A stretch of DNA of 64,000 bases, taken from assembly GCA_951394405.1 (NCBI GenBank), contig OX596343.1:1-64000 (forward strand), in the 5' to 3' direction. A program made the translations under genes and the position numbers. The stretch comes from Coprinellus micaceus (taxonomy: Eukaryota; Basidiomycota; Agaricomycetes; Agaricales; Psathyrellaceae). This document shows, piece after piece, positions 45,206 through 57,265 of the stretch (the first letter of the stretch is position 1; each line of letters begins with the position of its first letter). A model generated the notes under the pieces. The model was not told the DNA's origin. It ran no database searches and worked only from the letters and a program-made list of their open reading frames with translations.

Positions 45206-48200
45206 AGTGAGCGGGGTCGGGAATGGAAGGGTAACCGGGCGGGGTATGAATAGGGTTGACGGCGTTTCTTCATCCGTTATATATGGATTTGGATGTCAAT
45301 GAGCCGTGCGGGCGCTCGAAGCCGTACAATGAACAAAGCCAGTCCAGCCAAGGATGAGCAAAGCCGACACCCTGCTCAAGCCCCGATAGCGCGACCGTCC
45401 AATCAAAGCGCCGTGTCCGCCGGGGACCTTTGAATGAGCTCATTGAGAAAGTCTTCGAGCGCAATTACGGCTTTGACTGCACCTCCATTGTAATTCAGCG
45501 TCGTCAACCAAGAGAGATCGGAGCCAGAATGACCGACCTATCGCGATATTGTCTGCGGAACGGCATTGTCCGTCGAGAGACAATGTCATTCAAATGCTGT
45601 CGTGCTCTACTATGCAGTCCTTACCATCCCAGTCGCTCTCGGCGACTGTGTAGTTCCCCAAGCGGAGACTAGGAACCTCGTTCTCGAGGCAGCGGGGTTG
45701 AAATCCGTCCAGGGTTACCGGTAGGGGTGGGCGCAGGAAGAGATCGCTGCCCCGAAGTTGATTGGCACAGACAGTGAACAGGGGGCGCCGGGGTTCGGCT
45801 TCCGCAGAAAGCTGCGTATCGACCTGACCTCAGGGTAACCCATAGGAAGCAGAATGGAAACGAGGTACTTAGACGAAGGAGACGGGATACGCCGTTGATT
45901 CGAGCGATGCTTTCAGCGTCCTGCTCTATGGTTGACTCTGCAGGCAATCGCTCTCCACACGAACCAGCCCAAAGGATCCCGCTGACAGCTGAACTTGCGG
46001 AATTTGAGTAATCTCGAAAGACTCCCCGCAACTTGCTCTTCGAAGGAATCAGTTGCATTATGGTCATCGTCGGAATGGGAACTCATCCCCCCACAGCGGA
46101 AGGAGCGAAGCGAAACACTAAGAGAGTTGGGTCAGTGCCGTGAAATGCGAACCGACACAGGTGACAGCAGCGCATGAGGATGTATTGACGAACGAGTCGT
46201 GACTCTTGCCTTCCGTATGTCTTGAACGACGCAGGTTGAACGCATCCGTATGTCGTCCATGCGACCCTTCCGTCTGGATGGTCGCTAGCGAGAGCCAGAC
46301 CGCGCGAAACGTCGAGCGTGGTCGCGTCTACCACGAGTCGCTCTGCTTGCTCACTCGAGAACAAGAAAATAACGGTGTAAATCGGCCACTCAAAGGAGTC
46401 ACCGACAAACATCGCCTTTCCTTCACGTCAGGTTAGCCCGTGGCGAATGAGTCCAGAACCGAAGATAGTTCGGGGATGAACGACGAGGGGGGAGGAATCG
46501 TTACACGTTTCCACGTTCCCGCCACTAACAACGCTCGTCAAAGACAAAGTTGGGAGCGCATCGTTCAGGGTCGAAGGTGTCCGTCGAAGGTGTTGGATAG
46601 CACCCACGGTGTACCTAGCGTATCTGACAGATACCTTCAGTGGAGGGGAAACGACGGCGGAACTCGAATTCACCTTCTGGGGTAGCAAAGGTCTCAAGCA
46701 GCTTCGAACGCCACAGAACGCGCGTGTGGTAGAATTAGGCTCAACGACCGTAAGTCCCATTCCGTGCGCAAGGGTAATTGCGCAATGGGGTGATCGTGCT
46801 AGAATCATCGGTCAAGCATGATGATTCGGAGACGTCGCACTGCCCAAGGCACCGAACACTTGGAGATGCGAGAGGAGTTGATGTTACGCCCGGGCCTCTT
46901 CCGCACCCTGAACGCCGCGAGAAGTTCGCAGTCACTGACATGAGTGTGACTACCTGACACGAGGAGATTGGGATTGGGGGAGAACGGCGTCTAATGATCT
47001 GGTGTCCGCACCGAATTTAGCTTCCAAGTCCAGCCTCAAGCATCTCTCAGTCTCTTCAATGGAAAACCCGCTCTTCGGCCCGCCTCCTGAGGAACACCAT
47101 CGGCGGCCAATGCTCACCGCACTGGTTGAAAAGGTTAGGGTATCAGCTGGGGTGAGTAGAAGCAAAGCCAATGCCCCAGGGAAAGCGAAGCGAACATCGT
47201 GTCCTCTGTCTCCTGGGCGAGCAGAATTACCGCTTCGGTCGCCCGGTGGACGGGTCAATGGAGTTCGTCAATGGTGAGGTAGGCTGACGAAGACGGGAAA
47301 GTACTATTAATTCGAGTCGAATGGACTCAAGTAGTATGTGAGGGGGTGGGTGGGTGTGTTCGCCGCCCGGGGACGGCTCTGAGAACGGGCGTGAGGAGTC
47401 AGAAGTGTGCACCGTGGGATCAGCAGGGCGAGAAAGCGTTCCCGTCCCCAACGAAACATGTCGCGACCGGCCCATTCGAATGGTAACCGAACGGCGAAGC
47501 CAGAGAAGCGTGCCTGATGATCTTTGACCAGACGAAGAGTTGCCCCAGCGGAGGTCTCAAGCTCGGTGGTCGGCCGTAGGGGAAACGAGGGGGAGGTGGT
47601 GAAGGTCTCACGACGAGGGGAGCCAATACGAGGTGTTTAAGTGCGGAGGTTCGGTATTCGATATAGGGCTAGAAGGTCATCATGAGATGATAATGTGAGG
47701 GGGGAAGGTCCTATGAAACGGAGACGTACCTCAACATCCGCTGGAAGGGCTATCGTAACCTTCCTCATCAACGGTCAGAGGTAGATCCTCCCCGTTGGCA
47801 GTTTGGGGTACGAGGAGGGCGTCAGGACAGAGAGGAGGGGAATCTGAGGAGGGTCTTGACGGGGTCGACGACTTTGGCCACAGTTGCGGTCGAATGAGGG
47901 CAGAACCGAGGCGCATGCAGTCGGTGGGGTGACTCGAGGCGAAGGAACGCTTCGTTGGTGAAGAATACGGATCTGACTGTCGCCCGCTCCGAAATGTCGA
48001 TATCCGATTAGCTGAAGCGTGGTCTTTAGGGCACGACGGGAGGGACGACAGGTTTCCACGAGGCAAGTTCGGACGGGATGAAGTCGGATGGATGGGTCCG
48101 CGATGAGCGAGGAGAACCCGAAACGATTTCTGCGACGGTCGGGGAGGATACTGAGCATGTGCGCCAGGGTCAGAATGGGTAGAACGTGGACTGCGAAGGG

Positions 48201-49125
48201 TACGAGAGTATCGAGCTATGCCGTCGCCGCATGGATACCCCCCGAGCTGATGGTAGAGAATTTGGGCACAGGGGGCGAGCGCGTTACCGCAGCACCGAGT
48301 AGCGCTCGATTAATCGCTGGGTGACCGCTGAGATGCTGGAGTTCAAGGCTCGACACTGGGCGGGGAGCGAGGGGACTGACAGATCGAGCGGAGTGCTGCG
48401 AAGTGCTGGAATGTCGACGATGGGTTATCGGGATGGGGACGTTCGTTCGCTCGTCGATGGCGAGAAGGGACGATGGAAATCGCCTCTGAAAGTCATGTTA
48501 AGATGGGAACACGAGAATGGGAGTGAGGTAATGGAGACGTACCAGATTCTACCGAAACGAGCCCCAGCATTCCTCATCATCACCGTCCCAATCCGATGTC
48601 GAAAGGTGGCCTTCGTGCCCCAGAGCCGGCTTCTCCAGTCGGCGGCATGGGCAAGGAGAGTCGTACAATGAGTAGTCTTAAGACTAACGCTACCCTGTAG
48701 TGGTTCACAGAAGGGAAGCCATCGATCTTGACTATGGACTGTTGCGGTATTGGGAGAGGAACGGGCGTGAGTTGCGGTATTGCGACTGATCGAGGAAAGC
48801 AGGGAGAGGACGGGCGGTGGTGGACTTTTGGCCTTCGAAAAGGGGAGCCGCAGCCGCCGAGAGATCGGATTGGAGGGTGACTTTGAGGAAAGAGAAGAGC
48901 GCCCGCCCGGGAGATTGATGAGGCGGAGCGGTCGAGTACGCGGGTTCGCACAAGCTAGAGCGCGTCAGGCCGCAGCGTAACTGGCGATTCGGTGGGCCTC
49001 GTTTCGGCGGACGCGTCCATGTTCATAGTGAGAAAAGATATGGTGGATTGAAGAAGAAATGTCGGCGAGAGATTTGCGTGGCAGGGGACAGCGTGGTTGG
49101 AAGTGATCGGCAATCTAATCTAATC
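45206..49125 (-). repeat. Inner-right decayed multi-exon module
   Basis: On the minus strand it begins with GATTAGATTAGAT (49113-49125), 286 bases beyond the stop of gene b', and ends near the start of gene c'. It is the mirror of 27671-32650. Donor-like GGTACGTCTCC (48538), GAGGTACGTCTCC-type (47730) and CAG acceptors recur, separated by exon-like blocks such as 47760-48160 and 48590-48950. Similarity to the other modules is visible in short phrases only; frames are broken. No intact gene is seen in 45300-47700. Confidence 0.45.
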
Positions 49126-49410
49126 GTGACGACGCAGATTATGTTTACTTCTTATTTACAGTATGAGGTATAAAAGGGCGACCTAGAGCCAAGCGAGATA
49201 CAAAGCTGTCCGCCAAAGATGGGGGTGTTTGTGAGAGGTTCGGGAACCATGGGAGGATGGAAGTTCAAAGAGGACAGCACAGATAAATACGGAGGATAGA
49301 CAGAGAATCTGTGAAGGAGGATGTTCGAAAGGGTTCGGGGAAAGAGTGACACACCATTCAGGAATATGTAGGAAACCAAGACGCGCCCCTCGGACTTCAG
49401 CTAAAGCGGC

Positions 49411-50347
49411 TTACTCTGCCTGAATGCGCAGGAGCTCGAGTTTGGCCTTGCGACGGAGCTCAAATGCATCTCCTGCGATCGACTGACACAGAACTTCGAG
49501 GTCCTCTGAAGTTCCCACAATATACGGAACACCGCAGTGCCTCTGGCGCTTCTCCGCGTCCTGGACAAACATGTCGATATCCGCCCTGGTGCGTCCTACT
49601 GGTTCAATCTGCGAGTTCTCCCTGGAGAACATCACCCACTTCATCCGCACGAAAGCCCATTTGGATGACGGGAGCTTAGGAGTTGTGCCGGTGATGGCCC
49701 GCGACATGACCTCATAGATGAAAATCTTGGTGGGGAGTGGGCCGTTGACAAGGGCGAGAACAGTGTCCAATGCGGGGATCAAACCGTCTGGTCCGAGTAT
49801 CTGGACGGCGTATATGTCGGATAGTAGGGCGGAGAAGTACTTGAGTCGGGAGAGATCATAGTTTCCTCGATCAATCTCTTCAGAGGAACGGATAGCGTCC
49901 TAGATTCGTGTAAGTCAAGGCTTTTAAGCGTAATTATCGTGGACTACGTACCTTCCAGGCTGTCTCAAACCCCGATTTGATTTCCCTCACCACCGTTTCA
50001 CAAACGGGTACTGCAAGGTCCATCCTATGCTCCCCAAGCTTCAGCATAAAATTCAACAAGATGTAGGTTATCGTTCGAGCGTTGTCGGGGTCCATTCTGT
50101 CGGCGCGGAAGAGCAGATGCAGAACGTGGGTCACCCGTTCAGCTTCGATAGCTTGCGTGAAGGTCCGGCGACCGATGGAGTAGGCAAGGATGCCTTTGAC
50201 CGTGGCCATGATGCGCTCTTCCGCTGCGCAAGGGATAATCCTGGGGATAATGACCCGCCGCTCTTCCTCCTTGGTGTATATTTTTGCGCTCTTGCTTAGC
50301 GAAAGTCTGTAGAACGTGTCGTGGATACTATCCATCGCTGGGGTCAT
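49411..50347 (-). CDS. MIF4G-like family protein b' (right)
   Basis: This is the mirror of gene b. Exons 49952-50347 and 49411-49899 give 294 aa, with a standard GTACGT donor. The first 107 or so residues are identical to b; from HRMDLAVPVCE onward it diverges, and exon 2 differs from b at about 15% of positions, all without breaking the frame. The pattern of mostly conservative changes in exon 2 (for example LTKILIYEVMSRAMT versus PTKIFIYEVMSRAIT) suggests both copies are under constraint. Divergent from gene a'. Confidence 0.8.
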
Positions 50348-50812
50348 GATAGGGAGAAGAAATCGAGAGAGTGAGGAGGGACGTCGCGGTAGAGGTTGAA
50401 AGAGAATTCGGAGCCACTGCACTGTTCCTTTGTTTGGAGTGTAGCCATCAGTACCACTGCACCCCGATTGGGAAGGTGTCCAAGCAACGCCCTCCCGAGC
50501 AAAGCCAAAGGTCGAGTGAGCTCAAAGAACTGTATCGACTCCTACCACCCCAGCGACTATATCCATGAGACATAAATCTACCACATAACCCACATAGTCG
50601 TTTCCTGGACACCTTTAGGCGCCCATTCGGCGCGAAGTTGACACGCACATCACGTGCAACTCTCCAATGTCCCCCAAATTCGGCCAAAGCCCAGTCACGG
50701 CTGTTGAGTTTGAATTGCCCTGGAACAATGGGTGGATCCTGTGAAATATCAAAGGCCAACGACCTTCGCTCTCGACCACCATCTTCGACTCAGCCCACCG
50801 CGCCACCCCAAT
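50348..50812. promoter_or_regulatory. Shared divergent promoter region of genes a' and b' (right)
   Basis: Near-perfect inverted copy of 25938-26402, so both head-to-head pairs should be regulated alike. Confidence 0.45.
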
Positions 50813-51945
50813 ATGCCGGGACGAGTCTCTCGCCTGAGGCCGGCGTCTACCACTGTAGATCGAGAGATGGACGAACTCCTGGAGTCTATGGACAATATGA
50901 TGACCCTTAGTCACGATGATCCCCGATTTAAAGAAGGTCGGGAGTACCTCACCGCGCAGCGTAGTATCTATCATCCACCGGATTGCGCTGTCAAAAAGAC
51001 CGTTGAACGGCTATGTTGTTATGTGGTGGAGGGAGGTTCCTCGATGTCGAAGGGAGAACAGGAATGGGCGGCACAGAAGGTCGTGCGCGTCATCCTGCAC
51101 GATAAAACGATGAAAACGGAGTCCGCGCGTACCCTTGCCTGCATCTCTGTGGGTTTGATGCAGGCTCTCGCGGTGCACCAGGACCTGGCCAAAGTGTTTG
51201 CCGAAGAGCTCACCGGGCTGGTAAGCGTGGCCTTCCGCACGCTTTGGTTGGTACGTACATATTCCCCATTCGCATACTCCCATTCTTACTGGCACCCCCG
51301 GTGTAGGATGCATTACACTGCGCAGGGCCCATCGAACAAGGCATCATGGCCATCGACAAGCTGAAATTCATCTGCACATTTGTTGGCGAACTCTACTCCA
51401 ACGAATACACGAACTGCATCTCCTTCGAAGCTTTCACCGACGCGGTATCCTTCGTCCTTCGTCAAACCCCTCCACAAGGACCCATCCTTTTCCACGCGCT
51501 TCTATTCGACTTCATCTCGCGGGGACTCATCTACACGTACGGAGACCACTCCGGCTGGGCGCTTACCCCTGAGACATGGAAGGAGATCTCCGCGCTATGG
51601 AGGAAGATTGATGGAGACCCGACGAGCTATATCAGCGTCGCCATTCAAATTTTCACGGAGGACGCAAAGACGAATCTTTGGGGGCCCGCCGAATCTCATG
51701 CGTGCAACGTTGCTGCGCCGTGGATGGGGAACCAGTCCCCACAGGGAGGATACAAATACCCAAGGGAGCTGAAGGAACTCTGTGACTACATCCGGTGGTA
51801 TGTGAGGCGGGTGAGAAAGAGGGAGGATGAGGAGGCTCGCTGTGCTGAGCAGCAGTGCAGGGTTATGACTGATAATCTGCGTGGCATTCAGATAAACCCT
51901 GACATGGACCACATTGTTGACGCACTCCCGAGTATGACGCTCTAG
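50813..51945 (+). CDS. MIF4G-like family protein a' (right)
   Basis: Mirror copy of gene a: exons 50813-51250 and 51307-51945, 358 aa. Only two residues differ from a (FVLRQTPPQ for FVLRQAPPQ; DPTSYIS for DPTNYIS). Splice sites are the same. Having an intact second copy implies dosage duplication or homogenisation, not decay. Confidence 0.8.
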
Positions 51946-51949
51946 GCCC

Positions 51950-54900
51950 GCCCTTCGCAACGTTCGATCTACGACGCATCAGGGCACAGACCCGGATACC
52001 CTACTGAACCTAAACATAATGAAGTATTTACCTACGCTATTCCCATTGTTCCACCTTACGTTTGCCCTACGGTTCTCAGATACATCGTTTCGCTACTACT
52101 CTCCCTCAAAGAGTTCTGTATTTTCCCCTTCCCAAAGCCAACGCTCATACTACCTGGCGACCGATAATGTAAGGGCGTATACCCCACGGACAATCCATAT
52201 CTTTCCGACGAATTACCTCTCGGCGAATGTCTTGGTCGTAACTTGGGTGAGGTTCAGCTGAGAGCTGTGAATCTGTGGGGGATAATGACGCGGGATATGA
52301 GCGTGGACACTTACTTATACGCCGAGGTCGGGGGCGACGGACGTGAACGTAGGGGTTTGTAGGGCATCTTCAGCGGCGGAAGGAAGCGAAAGATACGGGC
52401 GGATACTGCGCGAGGGGCTCAGCCTGTCGAAGGGACACGTTTGGTGGAAGCAGACGGAAGGAAAACAGACGTACTTCAGCACGTCTCGGGGAGCGAGAAC
52501 TTCAACCACCTAGACTTTCGATCTGTGAAAAGTCTAGACTTTTAGTTTTCCAGAAGCCGTTGGTTTAGCGCCAAGGTTGAGGCCTGGGACTCATACTCCG
52601 CACATAGAGGCGGCCGAACGAAGGGAGCCCAGTCTCGGAGACGATGACGGGCAGCGACTCAACGAGATCCTGGAGCGTTCTAGCGGAAACCCCAGATTAG
52701 ACAGATGTGTAGAGGATAGGAGAAGTTGAACACGCACCGAATCCAAGGATCTGTAATCTGGAGGAATTGAAGTCAACTCCAGGATGCTCGGCGACTCGTA
52801 GTTTGTGACGAGTAGGCGTATTGCTTACTGCGGACACCCATCTAATGGAAGCCGGGAGAGGGCGACGAGTGGGTACCCTGACCGGAAAACATGTGTTCCG
52901 GAAAGCACAATCTAATGTTGGGATTCCAGTGCGTCGGAACCGCGAGGTAGAACACGGCGCGTGGACAGACGGGGGTCAATCGATGCATGTATTTTGACAA
53001 TACCAGTCACGCGTACGCGGCTCAATGACATATTGGTATCCGCCGCCCCAACAAAACGCAGAGCCGAACATCCTCTGATATTGGGTGGACGCCATACCGC
53101 TCATCTCATCTAGTCACTAAAGGTCAACGCAGAGTGTCAGTGAGGCGATATGTGCATCGCCAACGCCGCCGATTAACCAAAAGACCGAGCAGACCGGCCA
53201 AAATGGACACTTATTGAGACGGACGAGCGCGTAATCAACAAGAAGCGAAAGCGATACAAACCGCACACTCCTCGAGTGTACGGCGGATATCGCTTTCTGC
53301 TTCGTGCCCAAACGCCGTTAATCCTCACTCTAGGGGAGTACTGGAAAGCTTGGTGTGGTCGACATCAACGCGAGCTCGACCGATAAACGTCTGGTCCGGT
53401 GTAAGGGGCAAGGTCACTTTCCACGAGGAATGGCTCACCTTCATTTAAGTAGGGCACCGAGGATTGACCCGCTTCTCGGGAAGGCCGCTCAATGGCGACC
53501 GCCGTAGTATCTGCGACTCAGGTACGGCTAGCAGTGTCCGGAGGTGTATGTAATCTATAAGAAATACAGTGAGTGAAGATCAACGCTCACTCCCGAGTAA
53601 CGAAGACCCACCTCTCAACGTTCTCTCGAGCTAGTATCAAACGAACGGGTCTCAAGGGATTACGCTGGTTGGCCAGCGAGTCCGGAGTGCCCGATCTACT
53701 CTCGAAGGTGGTGGTCTTCGGACGTAGGTGGGTTTCGTGTTGCATCAGGGCCGACCTGGAAGCAGGGAATTGGGATAAAGTAAGTGAAGATAGCAACGAC
53801 GACGTCCTCCCCGGAGGAGGAAAGACGATCTAGGTACCCGTCATAGGCGAACTGTAGGTCGCGGGGCAACCTCGAAGCCGGTGCCAACAGTTTTGAGTGG
53901 CCACGTTCCGTGAGTCGAGCACGTTTCACGGTCCAGCGAAAGTACGTACGGGTTCGAAGGGGCACGAGAGAACGTCCAGGGCCGTCTGATACAGATGACG
54001 GATGTAATCGTCAAGCTCCCATTGCTAGGACGTAGGCCATTAGAGGCGTAAGTACGACGGAGCAGCGTGACGCGTACCATGCCTATCATTCGACAACCCA
54101 AACCCCTCACCCACTTCGTCCTACAGCCCTCTCCCCGATGCCCGTCCCGGGCGAAAGTATGCACTGTCAGGGCTTCTCTCACCCTCTGGAAGGAAAGAAT
54201 TCGCTGCGGCGTGTGACGAAGTCCAGCGTAAATGAGGCCAATACCACATTCTCAGCTTCCTCGACCAGCTCAACCGTCGCTGCAGCTGACAAAGAGTTGA
54301 CAGAGGCCGACCTCAGCGAGGACGTGCGGATATCCGATAGACCGACGAGGCTCGCCAACGTAGGACAAGCCGACGGGAACGAGCGACGTGGATGAAGTCG
54401 AACCGACGAAGACGGAGGATGTCCGTGGAGTCGAGTCGACTACGCTGAGTGAAGATAAGGTGCATTCTAGTTTATAGTAGGGAACATACAAAGTATCTGT
54501 GCAGGGAATCAGAAGGGGAAGATGAACGGAGAGGGGGAAGAGGGCTCACCTATAGTATTTAACGGTACGGCAACGACCCTCGAGTCAGTCGACGAGGGAT
54601 GCATGAGGGTCCGTTCGCCAACGAAACGACGAAATCGACCCGCGGTTAACAGCACGGGGGTTAACGAGCTACTCGAGCTCAATTACCGAGTCGAAAGGGA
54701 ACGAGCCGAGGTTCTAGAAAGGGAAGTACCGGGACTTTGATATCGAGGTTCCTCATTCTTCAGGATGGGGACTCGGCACTCGACGGGTAGCTGAGACACT
54801 ACAGTTACAGTGAGAATGCGAGATGTGGGGCGCCAGGGAGACGAAGACGCACCTCAACACCCGCTCGGATAGCCCATTCGACAGTGACGCTCGTCGCCCT

Positions 54901-57127
54901 CAACACCATTCATCGGAGAGCGACTCCCAATCGGCGAGGTGCATGGTACGGGACGGCAGTGGGAAACCGGGTAAGGGAGGTGTTGATTCGGAGCTCGTCG
55001 ACTACGAGCGCGTCCTTGGGGAAGGAGCCAGGGTAGATCGAGAGGAACCTGGGAGAAACATCACCGGGCCGCCGAGATCAAACGAGAAGTAAAGGTCCTT
55101 CGCGTACGGCCATGGAGACGGGTAGGTTCACGAGCTTGACTGAACGAGGGTGCAGGACCACAGTTTAGGTCGGCTGTGAGGATATGGATGCCCGTCTGCG
55201 ACGAAAGGGGGAGATACTGAACATGTGCGCAGAGAATCAGAAAGGGCGAACTGTGGATCGTAAAGGGGTAACCTTACCGAGCTAAGAGCGCCCTCGCACC
55301 GTTAAATCCCAGTATCCATCGCAGTCGTGTTCGAGCTCCGAGACGAAGGGGGGGTACGTAGGGACCGCAACGTCAACGAATGCCGATGAAATGTTTGGTA
55401 GGATAACCACGGCGTGTGACGCGGCCGAAGGGTCCCAAGAGGACAACATCCCGGGGGCCCGGGGAATGGTAGAGCTTCGACGACGGCGCGTGTCGCGTAC
55501 CAGCTCTTCGGCAAAGTCATTTAGGTTTTAAGTTCGCCATTTGTGGGGCGACTACGAGAGATCCTGCGATGAGGGTACTGCACGGGGTGTCGAACGCGAC
55601 GGAAACGTACCCATATGCTGCCGGAACCAGCCTTCATCGTCCTCAATAGCCGATCCCCCACAGCAGCCTCGCTCGATGGGCCGAATGCAAACTATTGGAG
55701 TCGCGGTGGGGGAAACATGGTTCGTACGGGGAGGAGCTCCGGCTGGCAGCGAGCTCGCTGACACCGACGAAGGTGCGTCGACGTACTGGCGAGAGGTAGG
55801 CGGAGGACGGGGCGTTGAGAAGGATCGCGAGAAGCGAGAACCAAGTTGAGGGTTTGGGCGATGGGCGTTGACGGTTCTACGGGAGGTCGCCGATCGTGAA
55901 CGCTGTCGTGGGTGTTTCGGTGACAGGAACGAGAGTGGTTTGGGTGGTTTGGATATGGGCGACAGCCGTCGTCCACCTTGAAAAGTCGAGATTGGGTTTG
56001 ATAGAGGTCGAAGATGACGCACGGCATGAAGACGAGCGACGTCCAAGAGGTCGAATTGAAGAGTGAGTTGGGATAGGAGGAATGGGCCACAGGGCAGTGG
56101 TGCCGGATCGACATCTACAACGGTCGGGAGAGGTGCTGCGCAACGGGGTTGAGAATCAGAAAGATGGAGGGGGGATTGCGAGGGGCAGGGGTACGTACCG
56201 AATTGCGCTCTCTTCGCGTAGATATCCATCCGGCTTGTAGTCGGACGCCGTGAGGGCGGGAGGGGATGTTTTGCGGTGGGATCGCTGAACGAGCGACGAG
56301 GAGATACTTGCTAAGTGACCACGAGGTGCCGGGGACAACGAACCCCTGGGAGCCGGATAATGAGCGAGGGGGGAGCCGGATGGTGTTTGGGGTTCGATGA
56401 CGGGGTTATCGGAATGGGGGATTCGGTCGTTCGTCGATGAATCCTTGCGACGACTAAGATCACCTACCAAAGGTCGGGGTCAAATTGGAACGCGAGGAAA
56501 GGAGGTAGCGGAGAGTGGAGACGTACCCATAGCCATCGTAACTGCCGTCCTGGCTTTCCCTATCGCCATCGCCCGCCCACTATCCAACGTAGCTTTCGTG
56601 CGAACGGTCCGCGTTGCCGAGCCGTCGGGACCCAAGATATGAGGAAAGCGGTAGGATACACGGCCTTGAGACGGTAGTGAGCGCGGAGGCCATCATGCAC
56701 AGGAGTCTTCTGGTCTTGACTACAGCGCGTTCGGAGATTGGAAGGAGGAAAGGGGAACGCCGGAGTGTCGGGAAGTAGTGCGGCGGGGGACCGCTTCGGG
56801 AGCCAGGGGGATGAGCGGTCACCCCCTTCCACCTTCGAATCACCGATATCTGACTGGCCGGAGGTCAAACTTTGAGCAAAGGAGGAAAGGAGAGGAAAGC
56901 GCCCACCTCGAAGATCGGCGACGCGAGTCATTGAGGTGCGCGACGTTGGGTCGCCTACTGCGCGAATTTCTCTTCCATTTTGAGCGACCCGATATCTGCA
57001 GACCGTGAAGGAAGCTCCATCGCTGGAACAAAAGCAGATTGTAGGACGAGGAAGAGGTTTCAGGGAGAGTTTCGTTGGCTCGATTGAATGGAGCGGAGTT
57101 AAAAGTGAGAGGCGATCTAATCTAATC
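51950..57127 (-). repeat. Outer-right decayed multi-exon module
   Basis: Inverted partner of 19767-24800. It begins on the minus strand with GATTAGATTAGATC at about 57114-57127, 139 bases beyond the stop of gene f. This copy keeps the longest open blocks. A block ending at 56205 can be spliced in phase through GTACGTACC...GTTGCGCAG to a following block that ends in a stop near 55877, giving a Ser/Thr/Pro-rich coding-like frame of about 190 codons. Corresponding frames in the left module are partly open. The family is unrecognised. Confidence 0.55.
52528..52543. other. 16-base perfect palindrome (right arm)
   Basis: Mirror of the AAAAGTCTAGACTTTT dyad at 24207-24222. Confidence 0.6.
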
Positions 57128-57265
57128 GTGACGAGATAACATATCATGCTCGCATTGAGGTGTACATATAATCCATGGAATACAAAGGAGCAGCTAGTCC
57201 CTTTCCCTGACAGTCGATGGTATGTTAAATTTTATCCCCCATACATCGCAAATTCATAGCGAATC

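Larger units (their letters stand above)
50025..54330. repeat. Near-identical core of the inverted repeat, right arm
   Basis: Reverse complement of about 22420-26725. The core contains all of gene a', the shared divergent promoter, most of exon 1 of b' and about half of the adjoining module. Its borders are sharp drops in identity, not element ends: no terminal repeats, target duplications or integrase genes flank it. Confidence 0.9.
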
